A DNA stretch of 64,000 nt from Nymphaea colorata (taxonomy: Eukaryota; Streptophyta; Magnoliopsida; Nymphaeales; Nymphaeaceae), in assembly GCF_008831285.2 (NCBI RefSeq), contig NC_045144.1:10147672-10211671 (forward strand). The letters are read 5' to 3'. The notes under the pieces were generated by a model. The model did no database searches, had not been told where the DNA came from, and was given only the letters and a program-made list of their open reading frames with translations. Position numbers and translations under genes: made by a program. Below are positions 1 through 11,900 of this stretch, one piece after another (the stretch's first letter is position 1; every line of letters starts with the position of its first letter).

Positions 1-1850
1 CCTTGTGTCTCGCGTCAGCCTTGAGCTGAAGGGAAGCCGCCTTCACTCGGTTCTTATTATAAAATCTTCTCAACAACTAAATACGGTTTTTTATAATGCT
101 TGGGTCGGGTATTTGGATTTTGAATGTAGGAATTTGGAATTTGGATTCTAGATTGTTTGGTCCAGTTTGGGCATATGTTGTTGGTTCAATTCTCATCCTT
201 ATTGAGTATCTACCGTAGACCCTGCTTCCATTGAAAGTGAACTTCGATTTATACTTGGACTTGGTTGGGGCATTAAGATTGGTTCTAGAATTGAACATGG
301 CTTTCCTACTCGGTATTGGATTAGAGCTCAAACTGATTTGAAGAAATTGAACAAAGTTTCGGTGCATAACATTTGAATGGTTGAATCCCATGGACTCACA
401 ACCCAGATTCATTTAAGGAATACCAATCTAGATCAAATAATAAATAGCAGATCAGATTTGGGTCTGCATCCATTTGGTAGAGAGTCCAATAAAGATATCG
501 GATTATCACATGTAGTCATGTAGATCCATGTTTGTTTTGATCCAATCTTCTAGTTAATTCAATAAATAAATTATTAAAAAACATATTACATGTATATATT
601 CAATGTAAGTTAAAAAAATATTTCAATAAAAAAATTGATTAATGGATTGCATTAATTTATCTTTTATAGTTTATTTGATCAAATGATTTAATTAATTATT
701 AAATCATGCATGTCTGGTATAATATAAAATTTTGTTTAGATAACAAACAACTTATATCAAGTATGCATTGTGAGTCTAAATTACAAAAAGTACATGTTAA
801 AGAAATTTAGAGTCTCAAATAGCAATCACGAATTATTATTTTTATACAACCAAGTTTGACCTTTTAATATAATTATGCTCTATTAAGTTTGTTTTGAAAA
901 TACTAATCATTTATTTTCATTATTTTTTTTTTCTATTATATTCATATGATATTATTTCTTCATTTTAAATAAGTTAAAATTTACTTAAAAAATGTCTGAA
1001 TTTCTACGGTTGGATGTACCTACAATAAGATTCAAATTTATTATGGGTTAGGGTCCATGAGAAAGAAAATATGGTCATGTTAACCTCCATTTTCCAGCTA
1101 TTGGGTGATTAAAAAAGAAAACAGACGTGGGTCAAAGAGGGTGGTTTATAAAAGAATAATAAGTCTTTAAAAGTTTAACTCTTTGTATAAATTTTATGTT
1201 AAGTCATTGTCAAGAATTTACACTGGTTCCGTTGGCTACTGCTTCAGCATTTCAAAAGACAATAAAGTTCGAGCGGCCTCAGATTTATAGTTTCGGATTC
1301 CGTTGCAACAGATTAAGATGGATGAATTCAGATTCGGATGGCAACTTCGGATTCGGATATTCTCCCATGCTTCCAGATTCGGATATCCAAATTCAGATTT
1401 GAATATCATGTTATAAGAAATTTGTTATCCCAACGGATAATTATTTACAACCGAATCCAGACCTGAATTCGACGGGATTTTATTTTTTTTAACTCTATAT
1501 CTGATCTGTTTATTATATACCTTGTAATGTTTTTTAAGTTTTTCGTTCGTTCAATGCAATGCTATTGATGCTTTTTGAGCTTTCCGTTTTGTTCAATTCG
1601 ACGCTATTAACCAGAAGGAGGGCAGGGTTTTTAATTGGACGTTAGGAATATGTCTCAAACAGTATCCAAACTTGATGGGTTCTGAAGAAAACCCCAATGT
1701 TTGTCATAAAAACTGAGTTTTACCTCTACGGAGTGTGGATTCTCAATAACGGCCGAGCAGCTGGAGCTCAAACGAGCTTGGAACACGTTTCGTAGTTCTA
1801 TGAAATATTGCTGGCAAGAAAATTAGCTTAAACAAGTCTAGCGACATTGT
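1..1850. other. Gene-free AT-rich DNA with TTCGGAT-rich patch
   Basis: No coding region is supported here. Around 1,270-1,400 the short word TTCGGAT/ATTCGGAT and relatives recur many times, giving open but low-complexity frames; 90-320 has a similar TTTGGATTT-type composition. This looks like decayed repeat sequence, not a gene. Class unknown. Confidence 0.5.
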
Positions 1851-1901
1851 TTATTGGAGTCAAACTCGAGCTCAACTCAAGTTCCAGCCGCGCAAAATTT
1901 A

Positions 1902-2020
1902 AGTAGTGCCAAGTTGATGTCAAACATGTATTTGGTAGCCGGGAGGTGGGAAGATGCAGCTACCATACGGGCCTTGAAGGAAAGGAGGATGAAGAAATCA
2001 CCAGGTTCCAACATTTTAGA
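1902..2020 (+). pseudogene. PPR protein fragment (E motif)
   Basis: An open stretch reads LMSNMYLVAGRWEDAATIR followed by ALKERRMKKSPGSNI. This is the conserved E-motif region found near the C-terminus of PLS-class pentatricopeptide repeat proteins (family pattern: L-S-N-x-Y-A-x-x-G-R-W, then K-K-x-P-G-C-S). PPR proteins bind organellar RNA and act in editing and processing. Only this piece is visible: no PPR repeats lie upstream, the usual Cys after PG is absent, and the text after it does not continue as an E+ or DYW domain. It is best read as a relic copied or left from a PPR gene. The motif match is clear; how it arrived is unknown. Confidence 0.7.
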
Positions 2021-2734
2021 TACAAGAAACTTTGTTGCTTCACAGGAAACATTGTGAATTATGAAAACCTTGTTAAGGCATTTTGTATGTATTTTTTTTG
2101 GGGGGGCTCTTAGTCACAAATGTTTCACTTATGAGAGGCTAGTTTAGAGGGAGAGAGGATGTACATCACATACATGTAGACCTATTTTTTCCTTGTGACT
2201 GCCAAGTTGGAGTCATAAATCTGTTCCAAGTTAATCTATCTACTGACCAGTAACTTGATCCAAAAAGGGGAGACAGAAAAAAAGAAAAAGAAAAGGATAA
2301 ATATTATTTGCCATGGAAGTCCACAAGTACTTTTCATTGCTGGTGTGGATTGAGAAATCAGTTTGTTCGGCACTTCCCCTGACTGCATCTGCTCTCGTTT
2401 TTCTTCTTTCCTATCTTATTGGTTTCTTTCTTTTCTTCTCTTTCTTTAGTCTATTTCGTGATGGATCATTTTTCACTCCAGTCCAGGGTTCCACCATGTT
2501 TTTTGGGTCAACTTGTTTTGGAAAAGTTCAGTAGTTTTAGTTTCTTGAAAGAGACAGATAGTCTTGTCCCATTATGTAGCCAATATCTCTCTAGGCAGCT
2601 GAAATGAAACAATTGCAATCCCACCAAAACTCATGTTAAGATGACAAGAAACTGGTTTTCTTTTTCCTTTGTCAACTCAAGGAATTCAGGAGACAGGAAA
2701 ACATGAAGGAATGGAGCTTAGAATGCATGCCTAC

Positions 2735-3311
2735 ATGAAAAGCATAGGAATTTTCAGCCTATTGATTAGTTCCCTTGTACTTGACTTCTTGTAAAAGTCT
2801 TCAATTCTATCAAATCCATAGGAAACCATAGAGATTGCCTTGTCAAAATCACACACAGAATTTGCTGACAGAGCTTCTTCCACATTGAAGCCCTTTCCTC
2901 TTCCCTGAAAGAGCTCCTAAGAGCAATACATAAGGCTTAGTTTCACTTAAAGAATAGCAATTTAGTAGTGAAACTAATGTGAACAAATATACAGGTTTCT
3001 TCTTCATTAGCAAAAAATTTTTTAGTGCAAACACAAACCTTGTTAGCTGGATATCTTGCAATCCCTCTGTAAATTTTTGATCAGGAATAATATGAGAAGG
3101 GTTTGACCTTGTGGCGTCCTCTAAGTCAAATGGAGTATTAATGCATGCAACTGCTATGATTGTTGATCTCTTGAAAACTTCATTAAGGTATTTGATGAGC
3201 ATATTTGCTTCATATCCCCATCCAACAGCCAGCAATGTTGACCATGTCCTTGACCTGCTAATAAATTGCACAACAATGCCTACATCGTCACTATTTGCAG
3301 CAGTAAACAAC
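2735..3311 (-). pseudogene. EMB8-like alpha/beta-hydrolase gene fragment, two exons
   Basis: Two minus-strand exons match the embryogenesis-associated EMB8-like alpha/beta-hydrolase family. Exon 1 (3,311 to 3,039) begins after an acceptor CTATAG and reads LFTAANSDDVGIVVQFI, then GWGYEANMLIKYL and NTPFDLEDATRS, all typical of the family core. Exon 2 (2,916 to 2,735) begins after TCTTAG, reads ELFQGRGKGFNVEEAL, then AISMVSYGFDRIEDFY and NRLKIPMLF, and stops at a GTAGGC donor. The frame is broken near 3,048: one missing base turns an expected L-A-N-K end of exon 1 into QLTR, so exon 1 cannot join exon 2 in frame. The N-terminal exons and the last catalytic exon are absent, and decayed copia sequence lies beyond 3,500. 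A relic gene, probably cut up by transposon insertions. Confidence 0.8.
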
Positions 3312-4379
3312 CTATAGAAAAGGGATAACTGAAAATTACTGCAAGGAAATAACCCGACAAAAAAGCAACAGTAAGAAAGTGAAAATTGTTCCTTGCAAGA
3401 AATATTTTGGAGATGACAATATGGACATAGAAAAGGAATTCATAGTATAATCATCCAACACCAAAATTAAAAGAGAGGGAACAGTATATCAAAATTGTCC
3501 ATTGTTAGAATCTAAAGAACAGAAAGGTGTTAGATGCCCTAAATGATGATACATATGTGATTGTAACAAAAGATGTTACATGTGTGAATTTAGAAGAGAA
3601 TTTAGTGTGACTCGAGTAAGTCATCCATTAGTCGCGTTAGAGGTGATAACTTTGCACACTTTAACCTATCAACAAGTACATATGCATGTATTATTCAATC
3701 ATAAGGCAATGAAATGATATCTTGCGTAAATATTCCTTTAGGCATATGGATATGTTCCTTAATTATTATACGTAGGTTTCAAATTCATTCATAGCTATAT
3801 GTCTTCATGTAGGTATTACCTAAGATTGACTAGACGTCAATGCTCTATAAGACCCCATGATATTGAATGTTCTCATAAGCAACATTTTTAGATTGGTTTC
3901 AAGATGGCACATGTGTTTGTACCATTAAAATCCACTAACTTATCATACAAATAAACAATATGCTACATCTAATATTCATATTTTCTATGTAACAAATTTG
4001 TCAAAAATGTGATTATCAAAGTTAACATGTTCTACATGATAATGTATGGTTGTCTCAATTTTTTAGAAAAATTAGGCTGTGATGCAATAGCTTCATACCT
4101 AATGAGTTTAGATTTCATACAAGGAGCAAAGAAATCAACATGAAGTACAAAATTAGTAGTGTACTTGTTATTGCATAGACCTCTAATTTCTGGAGTTCAA
4201 GAGATACGAATCTTACGATTGGTGGAGTTCAATGCCATGAATTTGTCACAAACATATAGAGGTCACTTATAGAGAGACTCTAAAGTTTGTTTTGTTCACA
4301 TGTGAATAATATGTTGTTCTTAGTTCACATGGTTGTGAAAGAACTTTTATTCTAAATATTGCATTTCTATTTGATTTAC
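3312..4379. other. No gene seen; probable 5' part of the adjacent copia remnant
   Basis: No coding region can be supported. The stretch from about 3,500 to 4,379 leads directly into recognisable copia integrase sequence and may contain its eroded LTR, gag and protease, but no motif is readable. Confidence 0.35.
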
Positions 4380-6610
4380 ATGTCTCCATACCTCGCAACA
4401 AAATAGAGTTGCCAAGAGAAAGCATCACCAACTGATTGTTACACATATATTATGTTACATATCATTTACCTACTTATTTTTTGAGAGATACTATCCTAAC
4501 AACCTACTATTTTATCAATCATTTCATCATTTAGCATCATCTTCCATTGACAATCAAGTGTCCCTCAAACTTGTTTATCTTACTCATCCATTATTTTCAG
4601 TTGCTCCCAAAGTTTTGGATGTATGTACTGCATTCAAATTCTTAGACCTAAATGTGATAAACTAGTTGTCAAGCAATCAAGTGTGTGTTCATTGGCTATC
4701 CTCGAAACAAAAAAAGATAAAAGTGTTTTGATCATTTATATCAAAAAAAGTATATTAGTGTGGATGACACTTTCTTTTAAGTCTTAGTCTTACTTTACTC
4801 AACCTCTTACACTCGTGGAAATGCCAACCTTGGTTCCTTTGCCTATCTCTCTAGTACCACTACAATCTTGTCCATCTAACTTCTCACTTAATGTGAGGCA
4901 GTTTCATTATCTTTTGTTGGTCTACACATGTTGATAGGACCTCACCCATGCTCATCCACCAAAATCTTTTCAAGATGTACGTATTACTAAGGTGAGTAAA
5001 TGTGATTCATTTGCTCCACATATAGATGTATCTGACCATTGTCATGACTTGCCCATTGCCCTATGCAAAGGAAGCAGCAATGTACCTTGCTTCATATCAT
5101 ATTTCATAGTTTGTATTTGCTAACCACGTTAGTGACAACTTGCAACAATTCCTATATGTCATGTCAGCTCATGTCATTTCTGCCTGTTATCAATAGGCAT
5201 TGTTGGAATGTAAATAGCGGTAGACTATGCAGGATGAGATGGATGCACTATTGCAATGTAGCACATGGTACTTAGTTGATCCTCCTACTGACCGCGATGT
5301 GTTTGGCTCCAAATGGCTTTGTAGAACTGTACAAAGCTTGCTTGGTAGCTAAGGACTATACTTAGACTTACGGAGGCGACTTTTTTGAAACTTTTTATGT
5401 GGTGGCTAGATTGGGAACTAGTTGTCTTATTATCTCTGTTATTGTCTATTCTAAGTGGCCCATGTGTCAGTTGTGAAAAATGCATTCATGTATGACGACT
5501 TTAAAGTGATCGTCTATGTGCGGCAACCTCCCAAGTTTGAAAGTTTGAATGAGTGTGGAAAAGTATGGACTCAAGTAGAGTCCTCATGCATATTCCACAA
5601 ACTATCTGCAGTGATTTTACAATGTGAATTTAAGAGATCTTCACTTGACTATTCTCTGTTTATAAAGAAGACCTTCAAATTTATAGTTATTATAGTAGTC
5701 TATGTTGATGACATTATTTTAATAGGTGATTGTGATCAAGAGATTTTGGCTTCAAAGGCGATCTTTTATAAGCACTTTGTCATGAAAGATCTCAGTTCAT
5801 TGTGATACTTTTATGAGATTGAAGTTGCCCTTAAAAAGAAATGTACAGTCATATCATCGAAGAAGTATGTTCTTGATATGCTGCAAGATAGAAGGGTGTT
5901 AGAATGCAAGCTTGGCACTCTACCCATTCTCCACCTTCATGATAATCAGTCAGAGTTAGTTGATTCATGGTCTTATAGATCTCTCATTGTCAAGCTTCTT
6001 TATGTCACCATGATTGGCCCGGATATTAGTTTCGTATATGGTTGCAAAAATATTTGAAGTCAAACCCAGGTAAAGTTTTCTATTCAAGAAAGGTGAGACA
6101 CTAGAAATTGAAGCATTTAATGATGTAGACTACGCAAGGTCAATAAAATATAGAAAGTCCACCATTGGTTTATATTTCTTTGTAGGTAGAAACCTTGTAT
6201 CGTGAAGAAGAAAGAAGCAAAATGTAGTCTCTTGGTTGAGTGTCTGAATATAAAGTAATGACTCAAATTGCTTTTGAGATAACTTGGGCTAAATCAATGT
6301 TGACTAGCCTAAGTATATCAATTTCTCTTTCTATTGAAATGTATTGTGATAACAGGGCTGCCACATATATTGCCAACAATTTAATCTTTCATAAGAGAAC
6401 AAAACACATTGAGGTGAATTGTTATTATATTCACGATCTTGTTCAAGGAGGAATATTGTCTACTATGCATGTGGCTTCTGATGATCATGCAATTGATGTG
6501 TTTACTAAGGCTCTTTTCATTGGTGACTTTTTTATATATAACAAGCCGAGCATGATGAATATTTGCGCCCTAGTTAGAGGGGGAGTATCAAAACAAAAAC
6601 ATCATTGGAT
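4380..6610 (+). mobile_element. Degenerate Ty1/copia retrotransposon (pol remnant)
   Basis: Scattered frames follow copia pol order. Near 4,390-4,580 is a worn integrase core (relic of TPQQNGVAERK, then an alanine-poor ILT-TYF-IN stretch). 4,610-4,790 resembles the integrase C-terminal region (VFGC, DKL, GY-like). 5,230-5,480 holds the start of reverse transcriptase (EMDALLQCSTWYLVDPP, KNAFMY). 5,455-5,805 is the RT core with YVDDIILIG and MKDLSSL. 6,110-6,590 is RNase H (ST-GLYFFVGRNLVS, KKQNVVS, MYCDNRAA, FHKRTKHIEV, TKAL). A purine-rich tract at 6,573-6,584 looks like the polypurine tract before a 3' LTR. Many stops and shifts make it dead. A 5' LTR could not be identified. Confidence 0.85.
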
Positions 6611-6959
6611 AGTTTTTTGAATTATTATAAAGTTAAAGTCTTCTTTAATATTTTCTTATTTTATGGTGGATTAGTTTTGTAATCTATTTTCCACCCCCTG
6701 ATCTTTTATTTTGAGTTTAGGGTTAGTTAATGAAGAATCTTTTCTCTCTCCTATTGTGCTTTCCAACAATAGAAGACTCAAAATCAAGATTGGCTTTGAT
6801 AAAATATGGTAACTTGGATGGCAGGAATGAAACAAGGTAACTTGGTTTTTGGGAGTCATCTCTAGTTTCTTTTTGTTTTTGACTTAGCATCTTTGGTTTT
6901 CTTTTGTTTCTGTCATAGCTAATAGAGATTATAGCTTTTGATTTTCTTTGCAATGTTGA

Positions 6960-7226
6960 TGTTCTGCATCGAATTTTTGACTTGTGTACTTATTCATACC
7001 TTTTTGTAATAAAGGGCTGGGAGCTCGGTTTTTTTTGTGCAGAAATACTTTAATTCTAATCATGACATTTTTGTAGAAGTGGATAGTGGTTAAGGTCCTT
7101 TGTTAATGGGCCTTAAGGTTTAGGCTCATCCTTGGTCTCTAATTTTGTTAAGGCTTGATGGCCTTCCCTTTTTCTGTACATGTTATTTGTCTTAATAAAG
7201 GCAGAGGCCTAATCCCCAAAAAAAGG
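6960..7226 (+). other. Possible 3' end(s) of non-LTR retroelements
   Basis: Two AATAAAGG words (about 7,008 and 7,195) occur; the second is followed shortly by a run of A at 7,217-7,223. GT-rich 3'-tail-like text with a final A run is typical of plant L1 tails, but no coding motif is attached. Tentative. Confidence 0.25.
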
Positions 7227-8480
7227 CAAGCTTTTACCTCAAAGGGCTGAGAGCCTACCTCCCAGCATCCCTCTATTAAAACTTATACCTCAATTACTTG
7301 CTAATGTAGCAGCTGCCCAGAGTACTAGAAAAATGTCATGATTGTCCACCTTCCATAAGACTTCTAGTATTCAATGTTACTCGAGGTATATCTTCATCAA
7401 CTTTTCATAATTGGTGTTAGTTTTGTTTGTCCACCTCGTTGCTAGCTTGTTATTAACTACAAATTTTTTTACTCCATAATATATGATGTCATTGTGCATT
7501 CTGAATGTACTCATGAACTCTTATTATGGTTTGCGGTTTTAAGAAATAATTGGCGAGATGATAGGATGCAGTTGGACTGAGCATCTGCCTCTACATATGC
7601 CTGTTTCGGGGATTTCTTATGTGAACCATGTTCTACTGTGGGCCATCTATTCTTAGTTTGACCATTATTTTAATTTATAAATATATTGGTATTCAATTTT
7701 GAAGCTAATAAACTTTTCCCTGACATTAGTTCACAACTTCCCCTTGTTCTCTACAATTTTTTAATATTTCCTATTATTGTTATTTGTATTTGACTTTCTT
7801 GCACCATTGGTTTAGTATTTTGGTATGTATTACCTGCATTTGGTTTAGGATACAAGCAACCCTCAAGTACACGAGGGACTTCAAAAGAAAGGAAGCTAAG
7901 CTGTGAGCAGAATCACTGGTATAGATTTTAGTTTTAGTGGGATTTTCCTTGCTGATATAGCAAGGATGATTGTCGATAGATGTTCTTAGCTTTCACTAGC
8001 TCGACTATAACGGTGATCTTTTTCACCATGTAGGCCTCTTTTCTTGCAGTTCAATATCCTATCTTGAAAATTATCTAGTTGTTATTTTTATAGGATATTT
8101 GTGGACTCGTAAATTTTGGTGTGACCCGCTGAATAATATGGATGCTTTGTGATTTAATTTGGACGTCGGTTAATGATATGACATGCTGGCCCTTGGGATT
8201 GTGAAACTGATCATATTATGCTTTTAATTAAGATGATAGCTTTTAATTATTCACTAATAGACCACAGTCTGTGGTTGGCAACATGGTTGAATTGGTTTGA
8301 TACTTGAAAGAAGCCTTAATGTGAGACTCTTTGTAACCATATCCTCCACGGTCCACTTCCTCACATGCATGCTCTAGCCAACAATTACTACGGCTACATG
8401 ATGCAGTGCATGGGAACCACCTATGCGGCCAGATTTCTACTCACATTCTTCAATCCCTCCAAAACCAAACTCATCAATCA
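7227..8480. other. No gene seen
   Basis: AT-rich sequence without a recognisable protein motif, RNA gene or clear terminal repeat. A short open stretch near 8,360-8,500 was examined and not supported. Confidence 0.4.
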
Positions 8481-8499
8481 AGCCATAGTCGAAAAGGGT

Positions 8500-8565
8500 G
8501 TATATAGCTGGTCAAGCTGGTGAGCAGGTAAAAGCATGGTCATCAGTTCAATTCTCATAATTGCT
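8500..8565 (+). repeat. tRNA-derived SINE-like promoter remnant
   Basis: TAGCTGGTCAAGCTGG resembles a pol III A box, and about 35 bases later CAGTTCAATTCTC resembles a B box (GGTTCRANNCC). Spacing fits a tRNA-derived SINE head. No cloverleaf or poly-A tail was confirmed. Confidence 0.3.
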
Positions 8566-8722
8566 ATTTTTTTAAACTGCAAATGGTGGCAGATGCAACT
8601 CTTGAAGAGAGTAACCGTAAGTTCACCCATGTCCCGTAGCTCTAAACACCAAAAATAGGGGGAAGGATAAGGGGTTTCGGTTTTTTCGTGCTATCTTTCC
8701 TACCCAACTAGCTACCCTATGC

Positions 8723-8928
8723 CAGTAGCAGAGCTACCATGGAGCTGGAGTGGGCAACTGCCCACGCCAGCCGGTGGAAAGCTTTATAAAAGTTTTATTA
8801 TCATGTGTTTGGACTCAAGCCTAGCCATATGAGGTGCTCACACCAGACTAGTTCTACATGCACCCAACTCATTGTAATAATAAGATGGATCAATGCTCCT
8901 CAACTAAAACTTTCTAGCTTCGCCGCTG
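8723..8928. mobile_element. hAT-type MITE, 206 bp
   Basis: The left end CAGTAGCAGAGCTA and the right end TAGCTTCGCCGCTG are imperfect inverted repeats, close to the CAGTGGCGGAGC ends common in plant hAT elements. The flanks are CCCTATGC (8,715-8,722) and CCCTATAC (8,929-8,936), a 7-of-8 match to an 8-bp target duplication, the hAT size. There is no coding capacity, so it is non-autonomous. Related ends occur at several other places in the window. Confidence 0.65.
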
Positions 8929-8936
8929 CCCTATAC

Positions 8937-11900
8937 CCCTTGAGGCTTTCTTTTTTCATTGTATTGGACGTCATTGCACTTTAGTCCTTGGTAGAGAGGT
9001 TAAATAAGCTCCTAGCTTTTCAAGTTCCTTTTTGAAAATGCCCTTGCACTTTATACATTAAGACACTTTAGTCCTTTTGTTAGACCACCATTCGTTTAGT
9101 CCTAGCCAAGGTGTAACCACCAACCGTGGTTAAACGTACACTACATTGACAAAATTCTGCCGAAGATCAAGTAGGCTTAGATAGCTCGCTTTCTCTATAA
9201 TTCACTGAGACTGAAATCATCTTTATCTTCTACGTCTTTACAAAGAGATTTTAATGACTTTACTAAGAAACTTCATTCTCATATTTCCTTTTTATTATTA
9301 GTCAATTTCACAAAGCCATCGGATGTGAGGGTAAAAATGTCACTATATAATACTGTTTGGTTCCCCCGGAAAGATAGCATCGGGAATATCTTTGAAAAAA
9401 GAAATGATAGACATGGGTGTGTTTGTTTCACGGCCAAACGGATACCCTTGGTAATTTCATATTCATTGATTTAAGGTCGGACTCTCCCCCCACCATCCAA
9501 CTTTAAATCCATGGTTTTAAACATGTAACATGAATTTAAAATTCATGCTATTGTTTAAGCTGAAGATCTCCCAAAATATATCTTTGTATGCAGTCTCTAA
9601 ATGAAAATATGTATAACGGTGGAGTGTCTTTACTCAACAGGGTATTTTTACGTATAGTTTGAACAAAAACAAAACAAAAGAACGATTAGATAGAACAAAA
9701 ATTTCTTTACTAATTAAGTTCAGTGCACAACTTCTAATCAATTATTATAGTGATTAGTTGTCTAAAAAATTATGTTTGTCCAAAGGGTTTGGGGACATTT
9801 TCTAATTTTAGCAAAACCTTAACAACTCAAAAAACGACTTTTAAAACACTAGAAACTATCTGTCAAAAAATAAAAATAAAAAGGGAAAAAGAGAATTGAT
9901 GTCGGTCGATGCATGCGCAGAATCCATTCCATGTAGAAATGAATTCTATAATTTTACAATTACCCTACAAGAAATTTGACGTACGAATCCAACTCAGAGC
10001 AGCCGGTTTAATAGTTTTTGCATTTTCATTTTAGTTGTAATATTTTAATACTTATTTAAAATTTAAAAGAAAAGGTACACATCAGCACGAGTAGGGTGGG
10101 CATGACAGAAGCGTGTATAGTCACCCTTTTTTATTTATGCTCATTTCAATACAAATGTTGGAATAGGCATGGTGAGATCTAGCAGCTTAGGCTGACAACA
10201 GCCAGACAAAACCTTGTTGTCACTTTGATTCCTGTAAGTATATGTCCTTACGCCTTAAAGTGAGCATGAACCCTGACTCTACCTCAAAAAACTTTTTAAA
10301 AAGAATTTACATGTAAGTTTAAAAAAAAAAATGAGATTTCGCCCCATGTCAAAATTTAGAAACTTTAATTCGGCTTTTCTTATGAAAAATTTCTAGCTCC
10401 GCCCCTGTTAGAGTAAGCATTGGTTCCCTTGAAGCCCGAAAACATATGTCCTTATGTCTTAAAGTGATCATTGGTACCCAAAGAAATGGATCCATTGTTT
10501 CTACTTCTCTTTTTACTTCTGGTGCCAAAGTAGCCCGCTATGTCGCACAGACCCGGCGATGGGTAACCCGTGCTCGCCTAAAATAAATATAAATGTCACA
10601 GACAAAACATCTAAGTTCTGAAATTTTTGAGGGGTGTGATGGAAATCTTTAGGCACATTATGCTTTTGAATGTGGTTTAGTGGAGGATGCCGTTTTCTCC
10701 GTTTTGGTGTTAATGTAAGCACAACTAAAGGTGTTCTTTTTGAAGGTGGAGGTGCACCAAAACCTTTCTTTAGTTTCATGGTGGATATTCTTCGTGAAAT
10801 AGTATCAGTAAAAGCACCTTGTTTCCCATCAAGTACAAGAACAAGACAACATAACGGTGAAAGTTTTCATGAGAAGATGAACAAAGTAGATTGTTTTATT
10901 TGCTTTGTTTCCATTTTCGTTGGTGTGTTCAACTATTAGAAGGCAGCGGAAGTAACTTGTTATGGAATTTGAATGCCACGTGTCATAAAAGGGGGGAGAA
11001 CATTTGCCGTAACATGTAAGGGCTAACATTACAAGGCTGTCAAAAGTTGAAAAAAATGGGTATATATATATATAGACTACCCAGTATACATAAGGACTTG
11101 GGCATAAATCACGTAAGGCTATTCTAGGCATTTCCACCTTATTAGTTCATGTAGACTTTAAAAATAAGTAATACTAAACAAAAAAAAAAAAGTGCAAGAG
11201 TTGGCTGTTTTTCTCAATATTGAAGAATTGGTTTTTCTCTGATCATCACCGTATTTTAGGTGTTTTTTCCAAAAATTTCCAAAAGTTACATAAAGACCAT
11301 GTACGTGCTCTTGTGTACACCTATCCACACTTGTTTCCTCTACAATTTTCAATAGATAACAGGCCCTCCCGTTAAAGAATTCAAACGGAAGCATGTTTCC
11401 AGTAAGCAAGTGTATATGAATTCATCTAACGTGAACCGTGTATGACGTTGACACTGTTATTCATTTCTTAGCTGTCATGATTTGTATGGACCAATTACAA
11501 TGCATGTATGTGCATCAATAACCTAAACTAATATTTTGAGAATCAGGTTTACATGCTACGTCAATTTAGTTATTTATGACAACCTGGTAATGCCATAGTA
11601 GCTTCTAAACATTAGCTAACATCCTGTCCATGCTTTTCCGAACAGCTTCCCATAAATTTTCAGCCCCTAGATCAAGAGAGAAGATCACCTTTCCCAGCTT
11701 AAAAGTGGGATGACAAGTCGCGAGTCGGCTAAGATCATCCATTTACTAGGTCAACTTGCCGAATCACTTGGGATCCTCAACAAGCTGCATGTCTTCTATT
11801 GTGCGTTGCTAAATACTAAAGTTTGCTATTTTTTGAATTGTGAAATATCACAAATTTTACTAAGTATACACAAATACTCATATTACACGTTATTCAGTTT

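Noticed and set aside
8361-8500. Protein-like stretch ANNYYGYMMQCMGTTYAARF
   Set aside because: No family recognised, no start or splice borders; probably chance.
8500-8565. Functional tRNA gene
   Set aside because: A- and B-box-like words are present, but no acceptor stem or cloverleaf could be formed.
10513-11137. Opposite-strand frames around 10.5-11.1 kb
   Set aside because: No recognisable motif, no splice context and an A+T-rich repeat setting.
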